Source: an uncultured bacterium (lineage in GTDB: Bacteria > Patescibacteriota > Minisyncoccia > Moranbacterales > GWC2-37-73). From it: DNA of 47,304 nt. Within the stretch, counting starts at the first letter, position 1; the number at the start of each line of letters is the position of its first letter. This document shows positions 23,901 through 31,502 of this stretch, piece after piece. The position numbers and the translations under genes are program-made. The DNA is taken from contig CAIJXA010000041.1 in NCBI GenBank assembly GCA_903824515.1, positions 1-47,304 on the forward strand, written 5' to 3'. The notes beneath the pieces were generated by a model. The model made no database searches. It worked only from the letters and a program-made list of their open reading frames with translations, and was not told where the DNA came from.

Positions 23901-24488
23901 ATGAAAAAAAGAGTATTTATTATTCATGGACTTGGAGCTATGCCAGCTGGCAATTAGTTTCCTTGGACAAAGAACGAATTGGAAAGTCGTGATTTTGAAG
24001 TTGTGGCTGCAAAAATGCCGAATCCTAATTTTCCGAAATTGAATCAATGGCTAGAAAAGGTCAGCGGAACTGTTGGCGATGTCGACGAAGAAACTTTTTT
24101 GATTGGACACAGCCTGGGTTCTTTCACTATTTTGAAATATTTGGAATCCTTGCCTGAGGACACTAAGCTTGGCGGAATCATTTTGGTTTCTGGTTTTTTA
24201 AATATAAATTTTCTAGATGATAAGATAACCTCGAAAGTGTTGAGGTTGATTTTGAAAGATTTTTCAAAGGAAATTAATGATTTTGAAAAAATCAAAAGAA
24301 TCTGTAAAAACATCATCATTTTCCATTCTGACAATGACCCATTGGTTCCATTTGAACAAGGAGTTAATTTGCACAAAGAGTTAGGCGGAAAGTTTAATGT
24401 CATACATAATGGTCAACATCTCAACGCAGGCACTGGCAACAATGAATTTCCAGAGTTAGTCGAAGAATTGCTAAAAATTTCAAGCTAG
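23901..24488 (+). pseudogene. RBBP9-like alpha/beta hydrolase interrupted by an in-frame TAG
   Basis: A 195-residue serine-hydrolase frame: MKKRVFIIHGLGAMPAGN, a TAG at codon 19 (23955-23957), then FPWTKNELESRDFEVVAAKMPNP in the same frame. The reading is otherwise intact through GHSLGS (nucleophile elbow, about residue 70), HSDNDPLVP and the catalytic His in NGQHLNAG. The expected residue at the TAG is Trp (TGG), so a single G-to-A change explains it. A downstream TTG at 23979 could restart translation but would lose the oxyanion loop. It may be a recent pseudogene or a sequencing error. Confidence 0.8.
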
Positions 24489-24550
24489 CTATTCCTCAGC
24501 TCATCTTTCATGGGGGAGTGTTTTTGACAAAAGTTTTTATTTTCCAAACG

Positions 24551-24592
24551 TGACATTCACTTTGATACTCGAAAGTATCAAAGTATTTGTCA
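24551..24592. repeat. 42-nt palindrome, copy 2 (diverged right arm)
   Basis: The left arm is identical to copy 1; the right arm carries GTATTTGTCA instead of GTGAATGTCA. It lies 65 nt upstream of the TrpR-like gene. Confidence 0.85.
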
Positions 24593-24657
24593 CGAAACTG
24601 AATTTGAGTTAAAATTAATAAAATAGGCTTAAGTAATTAACCCTTTAAGACAATGCG

Positions 24658-25188
24658 ATGGCCAAATTTAATTCAAAACTTTCCAAAAAAGAAATTGAGA
24701 AAATTTTGTTTCAGCTTTGCTTGGCAATTTCTGAAATTAAGGATCCCAACGAGGCCGCAGAGCTTCTGCGAGATTTGCTTTCGTATCAAGAATCAGAAAT
24801 GATTGCCAAAAGACTAAAGATTGCCGAACATTTGATCAGTGGCAGCACCTATGGCGAAATTCAGGAGCAATTACTTGTCAGCTCGTCAACCATCGCCAGG
24901 GTGCAAGAATGGCTAAAGATTTCAGGTGAGGGCTATCAAAAGGCTATTGCTCGAACTAAAATAAAAATCAAACAAAGGGAGGTTAATTCTCAAGTTTCAG
25001 TTGGTGAAAATTGGGGGTCAATCAAAAAAAGATTCCCGTCTTATTGTTGGCCGGATCTTTTGCTTGAAAATATTGTTGCAAATTCAAGTCAAAGGCAAAA
25101 AGAAAAAATCAAAAATGTTATAATGGAGCTTGAAAAATCTAAGGAGAAAACTGAGCTATATCACAAACTCAAAAAACTTATTCATTAA
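24658..25188 (+). CDS. TrpR/YerC-family DNA-binding protein
   Basis: A 176-residue protein with an N-terminal helix-turn-helix of the TrpR-like YerC group: LLRDLLSYQESEMIAKRLKIAEHLISG then TYGEIQEQLLVSSSTIARVQEWL, the recognition helix region. The C-terminal part is a basic, helical tail. The family binds DNA; ligand unknown. Palindromes lie just upstream (24551) and downstream (25201), so they may be operators, by inference. Confidence 0.8.
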   Translation: MAKFNSKLSKKEIEKILFQLCLAISEIKDPNEAAELLRDLLSYQESEMIAKRLKIAEHLISGSTYGEIQEQLLVSSSTIARVQEWLKISGEGYQKAIARTKIKIKQREVNSQVSVGENWGSIKKRFPSYCWPDLLLENIVANSSQRQKEKIKNVIMELEKSKEKTELYHKLKKLIH

Positions 25189-25200
25189 GCAAGAAGAACG

Positions 25201-25242
25201 TGACATTCACTTTGATACTCGAAAGTATCAAAGTGAATGTCA
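25201..25242. repeat. 42-nt perfect palindrome, copy 3
   Basis: Identical to copy 1 (TGACATTCACTTTGATACT / loop CGAA). It falls 31 nt before the next gene. Confidence 0.9.
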
Positions 25243-25272
25243 TTATTATCGGATTAAGAAAATAATCATTAG

Positions 25273-25602
25273 ATGAACAAGAAAACTATGACCCAAGAAA
25301 ATAAAAACGTAAAATCCTTTGAGGTAATTGAAGAGCATCTGCAAACCAATTTGATTCAGATTGGCCTGGAAATTGCGGAGATTGAAAATTTTTTGAAGTT
25401 GGGCGAGGAACTTTTGGAAAAAGAGCGTAAGCTTCAAGAGGCTAGTAATGAAAAAGATGAGGAGATAATTACGAGGTATAAAAATGATATCACTAAATTA
25501 CAACAAGGTTTAGAAATGTTTTTAAGTATTAAGGAGGAAATGGAAAATACCCTCGCCAAACTGCACCAAACCAAGGCGAAGGCGGATGAATACATTAAGT
25601 AA
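25273..25602 (+). CDS. Small coiled-coil protein
   Basis: A 109-residue protein of almost wholly helical, charged heptad-like sequence with a Glu/Lys-rich centre (EELLEKERKLQEASNEKDEEII). No membrane segment and no family recognised. The short palindrome copy 3 sits just upstream. Confidence 0.6.
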   Translation: MNKKTMTQENKNVKSFEVIEEHLQTNLIQIGLEIAEIENFLKLGEELLEKERKLQEASNEKDEEIITRYKNDITKLQQGLEMFLSIKEEMENTLAKLHQTKAKADEYIK

Positions 25603-25660
25603 TTTAAATTATTTAATTTAAATTAACGAATTAACGGATTAGTCACTTTTCTTTTTTTGA
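25603..25660 (+). repeat. AT-rich word repeat upstream of the DUF1003 gene
   Basis: AATTTAAATTATTTAATTTAAATT followed by AACGAATTAACGGATTAG words. Confidence 0.6.
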
Positions 25661-25694
25661 AAAATAATATAAACAAATTTATTATCAATACACT

Positions 25695-26117
25695 ATGCAA
25701 CAAAAAGCCTTGAGCAATATAGAGGAAATAAAAATCAAGCATGAGCGTCGCCTTAGCAGGCTCGATCGCTTAGCACTTTTTATTACTAATAAAGTCGGCA
25801 CAATGGGATTTTTCTTCGTTATCTTTATTTGGACAGTTTGCTGGTTAGGCTGGAACATTATTGGCCCAAAAAACCTAAGATTTGACCCGTATCCGGGTTT
25901 TATTTTATGGCTGTTTATTTCTAATATGCTTCAAATCTTTTTAATGCCACTACTGCTTATCGGACAAAATTTGCAAGGTAAGGCAGCTGAAAAAAGAACA
26001 GAGTATGATTTTGAGGTTGACCAAAAAGCAGAAAATGAAATTAAACTTATTTTGCAAGAACTTCGCAAGCAAGAAAATGTTTTACAGGAAATTTCTGAAA
26101 AAATAAAGCAACAATAA
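25695..26117 (+). CDS. DUF1003 membrane protein
   Basis: A 140-residue protein with two membrane helices (about 35-55 and 68-92) and a charged, helical C-terminus. The segment RLSRLDRLALFITNKVGTMGFF and the IWTVCWLGWN helix are typical of DUF1003, a small inner-membrane family of unknown role. No operon partner is obvious. Confidence 0.85.
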   Translation: MQQKALSNIEEIKIKHERRLSRLDRLALFITNKVGTMGFFFVIFIWTVCWLGWNIIGPKNLRFDPYPGFILWLFISNMLQIFLMPLLLIGQNLQGKAAEKRTEYDFEVDQKAENEIKLILQELRKQENVLQEISEKIKQQ

Positions 26118-26156
26118 CTACAAACTTTATAACCTTATAAACTTTATAACTAAAGT
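26118..26156 (+). repeat. Word repeat upstream of pyrH
   Basis: Three degenerate ACTTTATAACC-type words between the two genes. The word differs from that at neighbouring loci. Confidence 0.75.
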
Positions 26157-26849
26157 ATGAACAAAAAAACCATCATCATTTCATTGGGAGGGTCCTTGAT
26201 TGTGCCAGAGGAGATTGATTGGCAGTTTGTGAAAAAATTTAAGAAAGTTATTGAAAGCAATATCACAAAAGGATATCGCTTTATTATTATCACGGGGGGC
26301 GGTAAAACTGCACGCAAATATATTGAAGCTGGAGTTAAAGTTGGTGGGGTTGATAACGAAGATAAGGACTGGCTCGGAATTCATTCAACCCGTCTTAATG
26401 CGCATTTTATCAGAACAATTTTTAAAGAGCATGCGCACCCAACAATTAACCGAAACCCGTACGATTTGGAGAGTTTCTTAAAAGCCAAGGAGCCAATTTT
26501 AGTAGCGGCTGGTTATAAGCCGGGAAATTCGACGGATTATATTGCGGTACTGCTAGCTAAACAATTTGGAGCGACCAAGATTGCTAACCTTTCTAATATT
26601 GATTACGTTTGCGATAAGAATCCGCAAAAATATCCTGACGCTAAAAGAATTAAAGCAATTAACTGGAGCGATTTTCAAAAAATTGTCGGCAATACTTGGG
26701 ACCCAGGCGCTAACGTACCATTTGATCCAATTGCTTCAAGAATGGCTGCTAAGGAGGGAATGGAGGTGGTAATTCTCAATGGCAAAAAGATTGCCAACTT
26801 TGAAAAATATCTCAATGGCGAAAAGTTTATTGGCACAACAATAAAATAA
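26157..26849 (+). CDS. pyrH: UMP kinase, archaeal-type
   Basis: Amino-acid-kinase-fold enzyme phosphorylating UMP, the step before CTP synthesis and thus upstream of pyrG. The 230 residues show IIISLGGSL, a GGGKTARKYIEAG motif and ILVAAGYKPGNSTDY; the overall length and the FDP-IAS-RMAAKEG ending match the archaeal-type group used by many Patescibacteria. It is preceded by word repeats and converges on the DUF2062 gene. Confidence 0.9.
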   Translation: MNKKTIIISLGGSLIVPEEIDWQFVKKFKKVIESNITKGYRFIIITGGGKTARKYIEAGVKVGGVDNEDKDWLGIHSTRLNAHFIRTIFKEHAHPTINRNPYDLESFLKAKEPILVAAGYKPGNSTDYIAVLLAKQFGATKIANLSNIDYVCDKNPQKYPDAKRIKAINWSDFQKIVGNTWDPGANVPFDPIASRMAAKEGMEVVILNGKKIANFEKYLNGEKFIGTTIK

Positions 26850-26853
26850 TATT

Positions 26854-27312
26854 TTATCGCTGCACTTTGAAATATTTCAGCAAGACAAAAATTACAAGAT
26901 AAAAAGCCAAGGCAATTGCTACGGAAACTATTAGATACCCAACAATAAGAGGCAAGGCGAGTTCAAAGAAAATGACTTTACTCAAAAAATATTTCCAACC
27001 AAGATTATAGGTTTGGTAAAAATGTTCATACAGGGTTTTTTTACTTTGACCAAAAAGTTTTCCACCGATAAAAACAGCCAGGGGCAAAGTCAGGAAAGTA
27101 GTCCACATATTACTGGACAGAATTCCGATTGTAGCTGCAGCTCTATTGAATTTCAAAAGTGTAGCTGCAACCAATGTTGTGCCAACACCCTCTCCTGGGA
27201 GAATTCCAAAGAATACACCAAGTGCAACTCCACCGGCAATGTGGTGAGCACTATCGTTTAAGGTAAAAAAATTTGCAAAAAAATTTTTAATTTTTCGAAA
27301 TACATTCTTCAT
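26854..27312 (-). CDS. DUF2062 membrane protein
   Basis: A 152-residue inner-membrane protein with four hydrophobic stretches. SAHHIAGGVALGVFFGILPGEG is the DUF2062 hallmark, with the conserved SNMWTT motif in the next helix. Function unknown. It converges with pyrH, 4 nt apart, with no visible terminator between. Confidence 0.88.
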   Translation of the reverse strand: MKNVFRKIKNFFANFFTLNDSAHHIAGGVALGVFFGILPGEGVGTTLVAATLLKFNRAAATIGILSSNMWTTFLTLPLAVFIGGKLFGQSKKTLYEHFYQTYNLGWKYFLSKVIFFELALPLIVGYLIVSVAIALAFYLVIFVLLKYFKVQR

Positions 27313-27339
27313 TTATGAATCATAACGCTTTATCTAACC

Positions 27340-27368
27340 TTGGACAATAGCCGCAAGTATGCTATATA
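27340..27368 (+). promoter_or_regulatory. Promoter of the PolB-exonuclease-like gene
   Basis: TTGGAC (27340-27345), a 17-nt spacer and TATATA (27363-27368). Transcription would begin only a few bases before the ATG at 27377, leaving almost no leader. Confidence 0.55.
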
Positions 27369-27376
27369 GAAAACAT

Positions 27377-28087
27377 ATGAGTAAACTAGTATTTGACATT
27401 GAAACAATTGGCGAAGATTTTGACACCTTTGACGAAACTACTCAAGGATCCCTGACGAGTTGGATTAATAAGCAGGCTCAATCTCAGGAAGAGGCCGACA
27501 AGCTATTTCTTGAGGTTAAGCGTGGGCTTTGTTTTTCCCCTCTAACTGGCCAAATTGTTGCCATTGGAGTCTATGACGTCGAAAAAGACAAAGGAGCTGT
27601 TTATTTTCAAGCGCCAGATGCCGATATCACTGACAGCGAAGAAGATAACATAAAATTCAGGGTTCTTGGTGAAAAAGAAATGCTTGAGCAATTTTGGAAC
27701 TTGGCGCAAAAATATGAGGAATTCGTCAGTTTCAACGGCCGCACTTTTGATGTGCCATTTTTACTGATCAGAAGTGCAATTCATGGCATCCGACCGACCA
27801 AAAATTTAATGGCAAATCGCTATCTTTCCAGCCAACCAAAGAATGCCAAACATATTGACTTGCTTGATCAATTGACTTTTTACGGCGCAGTTCGCCGAAA
27901 GGGAAGTCTACATCTTTTCTCACGCGCTTTTGGCATCGAAAGTCCGAAAGCTGCTGGCATCACCGGCGACCAAGTTGGACAACTTTTTGTCGAGAAAAAA
28001 TTTCTCGACATTGCCAAATATAACGTCGGTGATTTGATCGCTACCAAGAAACTTTTTGAAAGTTGGGAGCAATTTGTAAAATTTTAA
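27377..28087 (+). CDS. DEDDy-type 3'-5' exonuclease-like protein
   Basis: A 236-residue nuclease-fold protein related to the exonuclease domain of PolB. LVFDIETIGEDF is Exo I with Asp-x-Glu, FNGRTFDVPFLLIR is Exo II, and YNVGDLIATKKLF is Exo III, with Asp but a Tyr-x3-Asp arrangement. The in-frame ATG at 27359 lies upstream of the promoter -10 and would not be in the transcript, so the 27377 start is chosen. Cellular role unknown. Confidence 0.85.
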   Translation: MSKLVFDIETIGEDFDTFDETTQGSLTSWINKQAQSQEEADKLFLEVKRGLCFSPLTGQIVAIGVYDVEKDKGAVYFQAPDADITDSEEDNIKFRVLGEKEMLEQFWNLAQKYEEFVSFNGRTFDVPFLLIRSAIHGIRPTKNLMANRYLSSQPKNAKHIDLLDQLTFYGAVRRKGSLHLFSRAFGIESPKAAGITGDQVGQLFVEKKFLDIAKYNVGDLIATKKLFESWEQFVKF

Positions 28088-28110
28088 ATATATTTTAACT
28101 TGAAAAAATA

Positions 28111-28256
28111 TAATAAAAGGGTATTAATACCCGGGGGTTTGCCCTGAACTCTATGGGTTAACACTGATAAAATCGGTGAGGTATTAACCTTTTGTTGTCG
28201 TCGCTCGCTACGAAATGAATGGTTACCTTCATTTGCTTACTTTGCTAGATAATAAA
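28111..28256 (+). ncRNA. Structured RNA, copy B (homologue of 988-1160)
   Basis: The 5' end TAATAAAAGGGTATTAAT and the 3' end CTAGATAATAAA match copy A, but the middle differs. Stems still form: CGGGG-GTTTG-CCCTG, an inner CACTGA/TCGGTG (with one G-U) inside GGTTAA/TTAACC, AAAAGG/CCTTTT, and AAATGAA/TTCATTT where A has GCGTCC/GGACGC. A strong terminator follows at 28257. This looks like a stand-alone RNA ending in a terminator. Confidence 0.8.
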
Positions 28257-28290
28257 TCCCAAGGAAACGATTGTTTCTTTGGGATTTCTT
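28257..28290 (+). terminator. Terminator after RNA copy B
   Basis: TCCCAAGGAAAC, loop GATT, GTTTCTTTGGGA and a T-rich tail. It ends the RNA and also separates it from the converging gene at 28308. Confidence 0.88.
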
Positions 28291-28307
28291 GTGAAATGAG
28301 ATTCTCA

Positions 28308-28793
28308 TCAATTCTGATTAAAGGGCTCATGTTCTGGTGCGAATAAACTAATGCATCTTTTTACCATAACATCGTCCATGTATTGCAGTGACATTAATTT
28401 TGCTCGATGAATAAGCTCACTTATTGCTTCAGAAAGAATCATAAAATCAATTGCTTTTCCTCTGTTCCACCTTTCTCTTTCAAAAAAATCATCCGGCATT
28501 TTCGTAAGAAGATTAATGTAGCGAAATTCAATTTTTCGAAAATCTTCCTTCAGGTCCGTCAATGAATGATCTTGTTCTGAAACAGGACTGACAATTCCAC
28601 TCGCTGCTTGAATTTTCTTTTTTTCCAATAACGATGATTCTTCCATACCAGCAATTTTGTCATACAAAATATGTCTTTTCTCATCAAGGCGCCTCCTGGC
28701 CTCAATTCTTCTGTCTTCGCTTATTGCATATGATATAAAAACTGCAAAAATTCGGCGCCAGATTGCCCCATATTCTCTTTCATGATTGAGCAT
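28308..28793 (-). CDS. Helical protein of unknown function
   Basis: A 161-residue soluble protein with a GGAG site 7 nt before its ATG. It is highly charged and helical; HEREYGAIWRRIFAVF begins it, and an Arg/Glu-rich central part precedes KMPDDFFERERWNRG. No family recognised and no membrane helix. No operon partner. Confidence 0.6.
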   Translation of the reverse strand: MLNHEREYGAIWRRIFAVFISYAISEDRRIEARRRLDEKRHILYDKIAGMEESSLLEKKKIQAASGIVSPVSEQDHSLTDLKEDFRKIEFRYINLLTKMPDDFFERERWNRGKAIDFMILSEAISELIHRAKLMSLQYMDDVMVKRCISLFAPEHEPFNQN

Positions 28794-29014
28794 GATTTTC
28801 TCCGTTTTTTTTGTGGACCTTCATTTATATTTTAAATAACAGCTTCCAGCAAAACACGCAATTACACAGGGGTTTTGCAATTTACTTAGTTGAAAAATTG
28901 CAATGAAAACACATGCAAAAAAAGTCAGCGTATTTTACATAGTAAATACAAATTATTATCTGTTATCTTTCTCTTAGCATAAACAATGCCGATATATTTA
29001 TTCAATTTTGAGCA

Positions 29015-29176
29015 TCAAAAAATAGCGAAGGTGTTTTTATAAACTCCTTCGCTAAGTCTTCCACCTGGCAAAGACCAAGTCTTAGAATTAGCTCTTTCTA
29101 AAATTAAAATTTTGCTCTCATTGTTTTTGATAAGCGCATATTGCCCAATTTTTGCCAAAAGATGATTGTTGGTCAT
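29015..29176 (-). pseudogene. Truncated Nudix hydrolase fragment
   Basis: From ATG at 29176 on the minus strand the reading gives HLLAKIGQYALIKNNESKIL, ILERANSKTWSLPGGRLSEG and then stops after 53 codons. This is the N-terminal half of a Nudix hydrolase, with the box starting GGRLSEG, but the REU-x-EE part is absent. The break lies in the arm of a terminator-like hairpin. It begins 5 nt after the upstream gene on the same strand. Confidence 0.7.
29020..29053 (-). terminator. Terminator formed at the Nudix truncation point
   Basis: Minus-strand AGCGAAGG and CCTTCGCT flank a 14-nt loop and are followed by ATTTTTT. The left arm is the coding sequence for the SEG of the Nudix box. Confidence 0.8.
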
Positions 29177-29180
29177 AAAT

Positions 29181-30305
29181 TTATTTCTTTTTAATAGAAA
29201 AACTTTTGGTTTCCTTGTCAGTCACTTTAGCAGCCTCAATATCCTTGCGGGCGGCAGGGGAAAGGACACTCATGATATTGCGAAGCGCGATGCCGTCGAC
29301 TTTGAGGACTGCTTCCCATTTATCGAGCGGTTCCAGAATATCACGTAGCAAGGCCGCGTCGTATTTATAAGTTTTGCGAATCGTTTGGGCGATGATACCT
29401 TCATCGGAGAAAACTCGGTCGACACCTTCTTGCTCCATATATTTGCCAATTTTTTCTTGAAGCTCAGCCAATTGATATTTGGTCGAAGTGATGGCAGACT
29501 TGAGATTAATGTAGTCACTAATAGCGACGTTAACTTCTTCGGAGTCAATTTTTCTTTCTTCTTTAAATTTGTGTTTCCACATCGGGCAAAATTTTTGATA
29601 GCCACACCAATCGCAAAGCGGAGTCACATTAGGCTCAAATTTTCCTTCTTCAATCAGAGAGATAACATCCAGGAAAAGCTTTTTGGCACTTTCCAATTGC
29701 TCGCGAGTTCTGGTTGAGGAAAGTTTGACACCGTGCTTGAGATAATAAAGACTGACCGTAACTTTATCCAAACGATCAATTTCTTTGGGATATCGAGCCA
29801 AAAAAGCATTGAGATAAACCGAGAGCTGCAAATCGTTGTCCACTTTTTCTTGGGAAGGCATCTTTTTGGTAGTTTTGTAGTCGATAATTTCATAGCCATC
29901 CTCAGTCTTGTCAATGCGATCAATGATTCCGGAAATGATGTGCGTGCTTTTCTCTGCACCAATTTCAATTGCAAAGCGGCTTTCTAGGTCAACCACAATG
30001 GATTGAGAGGGATCATTTTTTCTGTAATAATCCTGAATCATAGCCACACCTTGCGAAAAAGCGCTACGTTCTTCAAGTTCGTTTTCGAAGACATCACTGT
30101 TCCAATCCTTAGAAAAATATGCTAAAGCTTCTTCAAGTTTTGGTGGGATTAATGCTGGGGAATGAATATATTTCATTGTGCTATGCACAAGGGTTCCGAA
30201 AACCGCCTCTTTTGATTTTGGCTCTTTTAATTTATCAATATTTTGAAATTTATATTTCAAGCTGCAATTTTGATAAGTGTCAAAGGCTGAATAGGAGATA
30301 CGCAT
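29181..30305 (-). CDS. RecB-like PD-(D/E)XK nuclease with a Cys cluster
   Basis: A 374-residue nuclease of the Cas4/RecB/AddB type. FGTLVHSTMKYIH gives the first His, GIIDRID the Asp and EIIDYKTTKKM the D-x-K core. One Cys (YQNC) near the N-terminus plus CDWCGYQKFC near the middle make a four-Cys set that would hold an Fe-S cluster. An unusually long C-terminal helical region (about 260-374) ends in KDIEAAKVTDKETKS. It could process DNA ends; there is no helicase next to it in the window. Confidence 0.88.
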   Translation of the reverse strand: MRISYSAFDTYQNCSLKYKFQNIDKLKEPKSKEAVFGTLVHSTMKYIHSPALIPPKLEEALAYFSKDWNSDVFENELEERSAFSQGVAMIQDYYRKNDPSQSIVVDLESRFAIEIGAEKSTHIISGIIDRIDKTEDGYEIIDYKTTKKMPSQEKVDNDLQLSVYLNAFLARYPKEIDRLDKVTVSLYYLKHGVKLSSTRTREQLESAKKLFLDVISLIEEGKFEPNVTPLCDWCGYQKFCPMWKHKFKEERKIDSEEVNVAISDYINLKSAITSTKYQLAELQEKIGKYMEQEGVDRVFSDEGIIAQTIRKTYKYDAALLRDILEPLDKWEAVLKVDGIALRNIMSVLSPAARKDIEAAKVTDKETKSFSIKKK

Positions 30306-30345
30306 AAATAAGTTGAAAGTTATAAAGTTATAAAGTTCATAAAGT
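30306..30345 (-). repeat. Word repeat upstream of the RecB-like nuclease
   Basis: On the plus strand AAGTTATAAAGTTATAAAGTTC is read as three TATAAAGT words. It touches the start codon of the nuclease on the minus strand. Confidence 0.75.
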
Positions 30346-30475
30346 CTGCAGTACCCATGTCATCGCGAGCATTTCTGTATTCGGAAATGCGTGGCGATCC
30401 AGTCCGCCGACTGGCGGATGAGCAACCCCCTGGATTGCTTCAGATGATTACATCCTCGCAAAGACAGTAATGTTT
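30346..30475. repeat. Palindromic intergenic repeat
   Basis: Right end reads on the minus strand as TTTGCGAGGATGTAATCATC then GAAGCAATCCAGGGGG, shared with 40849-40885. The centre holds CCGCC-GACT-GGCGG. It is a small palindromic element with no frame, as found in many bacterial genomes. Confidence 0.7.
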
Positions 30476-30549
30476 CGTTTAGTATATCAAATTTATCCCA
30501 ATAAAACCATCAGCAGGTTCATTGCTTAAATTTGCGCATGATTTTTTGG

Positions 30550-30609
30550 GAAATAAAAAAGAGATATAGTTTCCATGGGCATATGAATGCTTATGGAAAC
30601 TATATCTCT
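30550..30609 (-). terminator. Terminator of the 30623 gene
   Basis: A 17-bp perfect stem (AGAGATATAGTTTCCAT and its complement), 16-nt loop, followed on the minus strand by TTTTTTATTT. Confidence 0.88.
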
Positions 30610-30622
30610 GTGTAGAACTTTG

Positions 30623-30910
30623 TTACGCAGGAGCCGATACTATAGCCACTTCTTCAAGTGGCAAACAATTTTCAAGCTGAACCCCATTTTCTATTGAGTG
30701 AACTTTAATAAGCTGAATATTGGGCTCCCACCATGCTAGCTCAGTTATATTTGAAAGACAAACACCATTCTTACAGATTATTTGGACGGCTTTTTTGTTA
30801 ATTCGTATAATTTTTCCTTTGTCTCCGCCATTTGTTCCCACGTAGTGACTATCGGAAAGAGGGAAGATGAGGAGAGTTTCAGGTGTCTTTTGAAATTGTG
30901 CTGGAGTCAT
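30623..30910 (-). CDS. Small protein of unknown function
   Basis: A 95-residue protein with AGGAG 8 nt before the ATG. It looks like a small beta-rich fold (LIFPLSDSHYVG, KIIRINKKAVQIICKNGVC, VQLENCLPLEE) with three Cys. It stands alone with its own terminator. Not recognised. Confidence 0.6.
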   Translation of the reverse strand: MTPAQFQKTPETLLIFPLSDSHYVGTNGGDKGKIIRINKKAVQIICKNGVCLSNITELAWWEPNIQLIKVHSIENGVQLENCLPLEEVAIVSAPA

Positions 30911-31007
30911 TTTTTTCTCCTAATTTATAGGAGCCTGTTTAAAGTTATTTGAATATTAAATCAACTATAACAATTAACTATGAACATTTCTAATAAAAAG
31001 TCAGGGG

Positions 31008-31035
31008 TTGACGAAAATTAAGTCAGTGGTATTAT
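31008..31035 (+). promoter_or_regulatory. Promoter of the Fe-S assembly operon
   Basis: TTGACG (31008-31013), a 16-nt spacer and TATTAT (31030-31035). The transcript would start near 31042, which rules out the in-frame ATG at 31038 and supports the start at 31074. Confidence 0.78.
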
Positions 31036-31073
31036 GAATGTATACTAAATTAGTAGACATTATAAAAAAACTT

Positions 31074-31463
31074 ATGCAATTTTCAACCAAAGCTGAATAC
31101 GGCCTCAAGGCCATTGTTAATTTAGCACAGTGCTATCCAGCGCAAAAAACTATTAAAGAAATTGCGATCGAGGAAAATATTTCTCAAAAATATCTTGAGC
31201 GAATACTGGGAAATCTTCGCGATGGAAATGTGATTGATTCAGTCAAGGGTAAGAATGGGGGATATACCCTTGCCAAGGACCCTAAGAAGATTACAGCTGG
31301 AGAGGTGATTGAAATTCTGGATGGTCCAATTTCTCCAATGAGATGCGTCGGAAAATTTTGTGCAATGGAGAAAAAATGTCCATCTAGTATCGTTTGGAAT
31401 AAATTGGGAGTTCAAATTCAAAAGACGCTGTATGGAATCAAATTGAGCGATTTAATTAAATAA
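31074..31463 (+). CDS. Rrf2/IscR-type Fe-S regulator
   Basis: A 129-residue winged-helix regulator, MQFSTKAEYGLKAIVNLA being its characteristic start. EIAIEENISQKYLERIL is the recognition helix region. The RCVGKFCAMEKKC triplet supplies the three Cys (x5, x5 spacing) that would bind an Fe-S cluster. It is the first gene of the isc-like set and is likely autoregulatory. Confidence 0.92.
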   Translation: MQFSTKAEYGLKAIVNLAQCYPAQKTIKEIAIEENISQKYLERILGNLRDGNVIDSVKGKNGGYTLAKDPKKITAGEVIEILDGPISPMRCVGKFCAMEKKCPSSIVWNKLGVQIQKTLYGIKLSDLIK

Positions 31464-31502
31464 TAAAAAGTAATCAGTAATCAGTAATCAGTAACTAGCA
31501 AT
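31464..31502 (+). repeat. Word repeat upstream of iscS
   Basis: Three and a half copies of the heptamer TAATCAG, ending in TAACTAGCAAT just before the cysteine desulfurase ATG. Related words occur at 21770 and 46990. Confidence 0.85.

Noticed and set aside
23955..23957. Reassignment of TAG or TGA in the genetic code
   Set aside because: Many genes end with normal stops, and the TAG is the only interruption of this kind seen. TGA is used as an ordinary stop, so UGA-Gly recoding is unlikely.
23836..25242. CRISPR array
   Set aside because: The three 42-nt repeats are palindromes about 650-700 nt apart with genes between them; there are no regular spacers and no cas genes.
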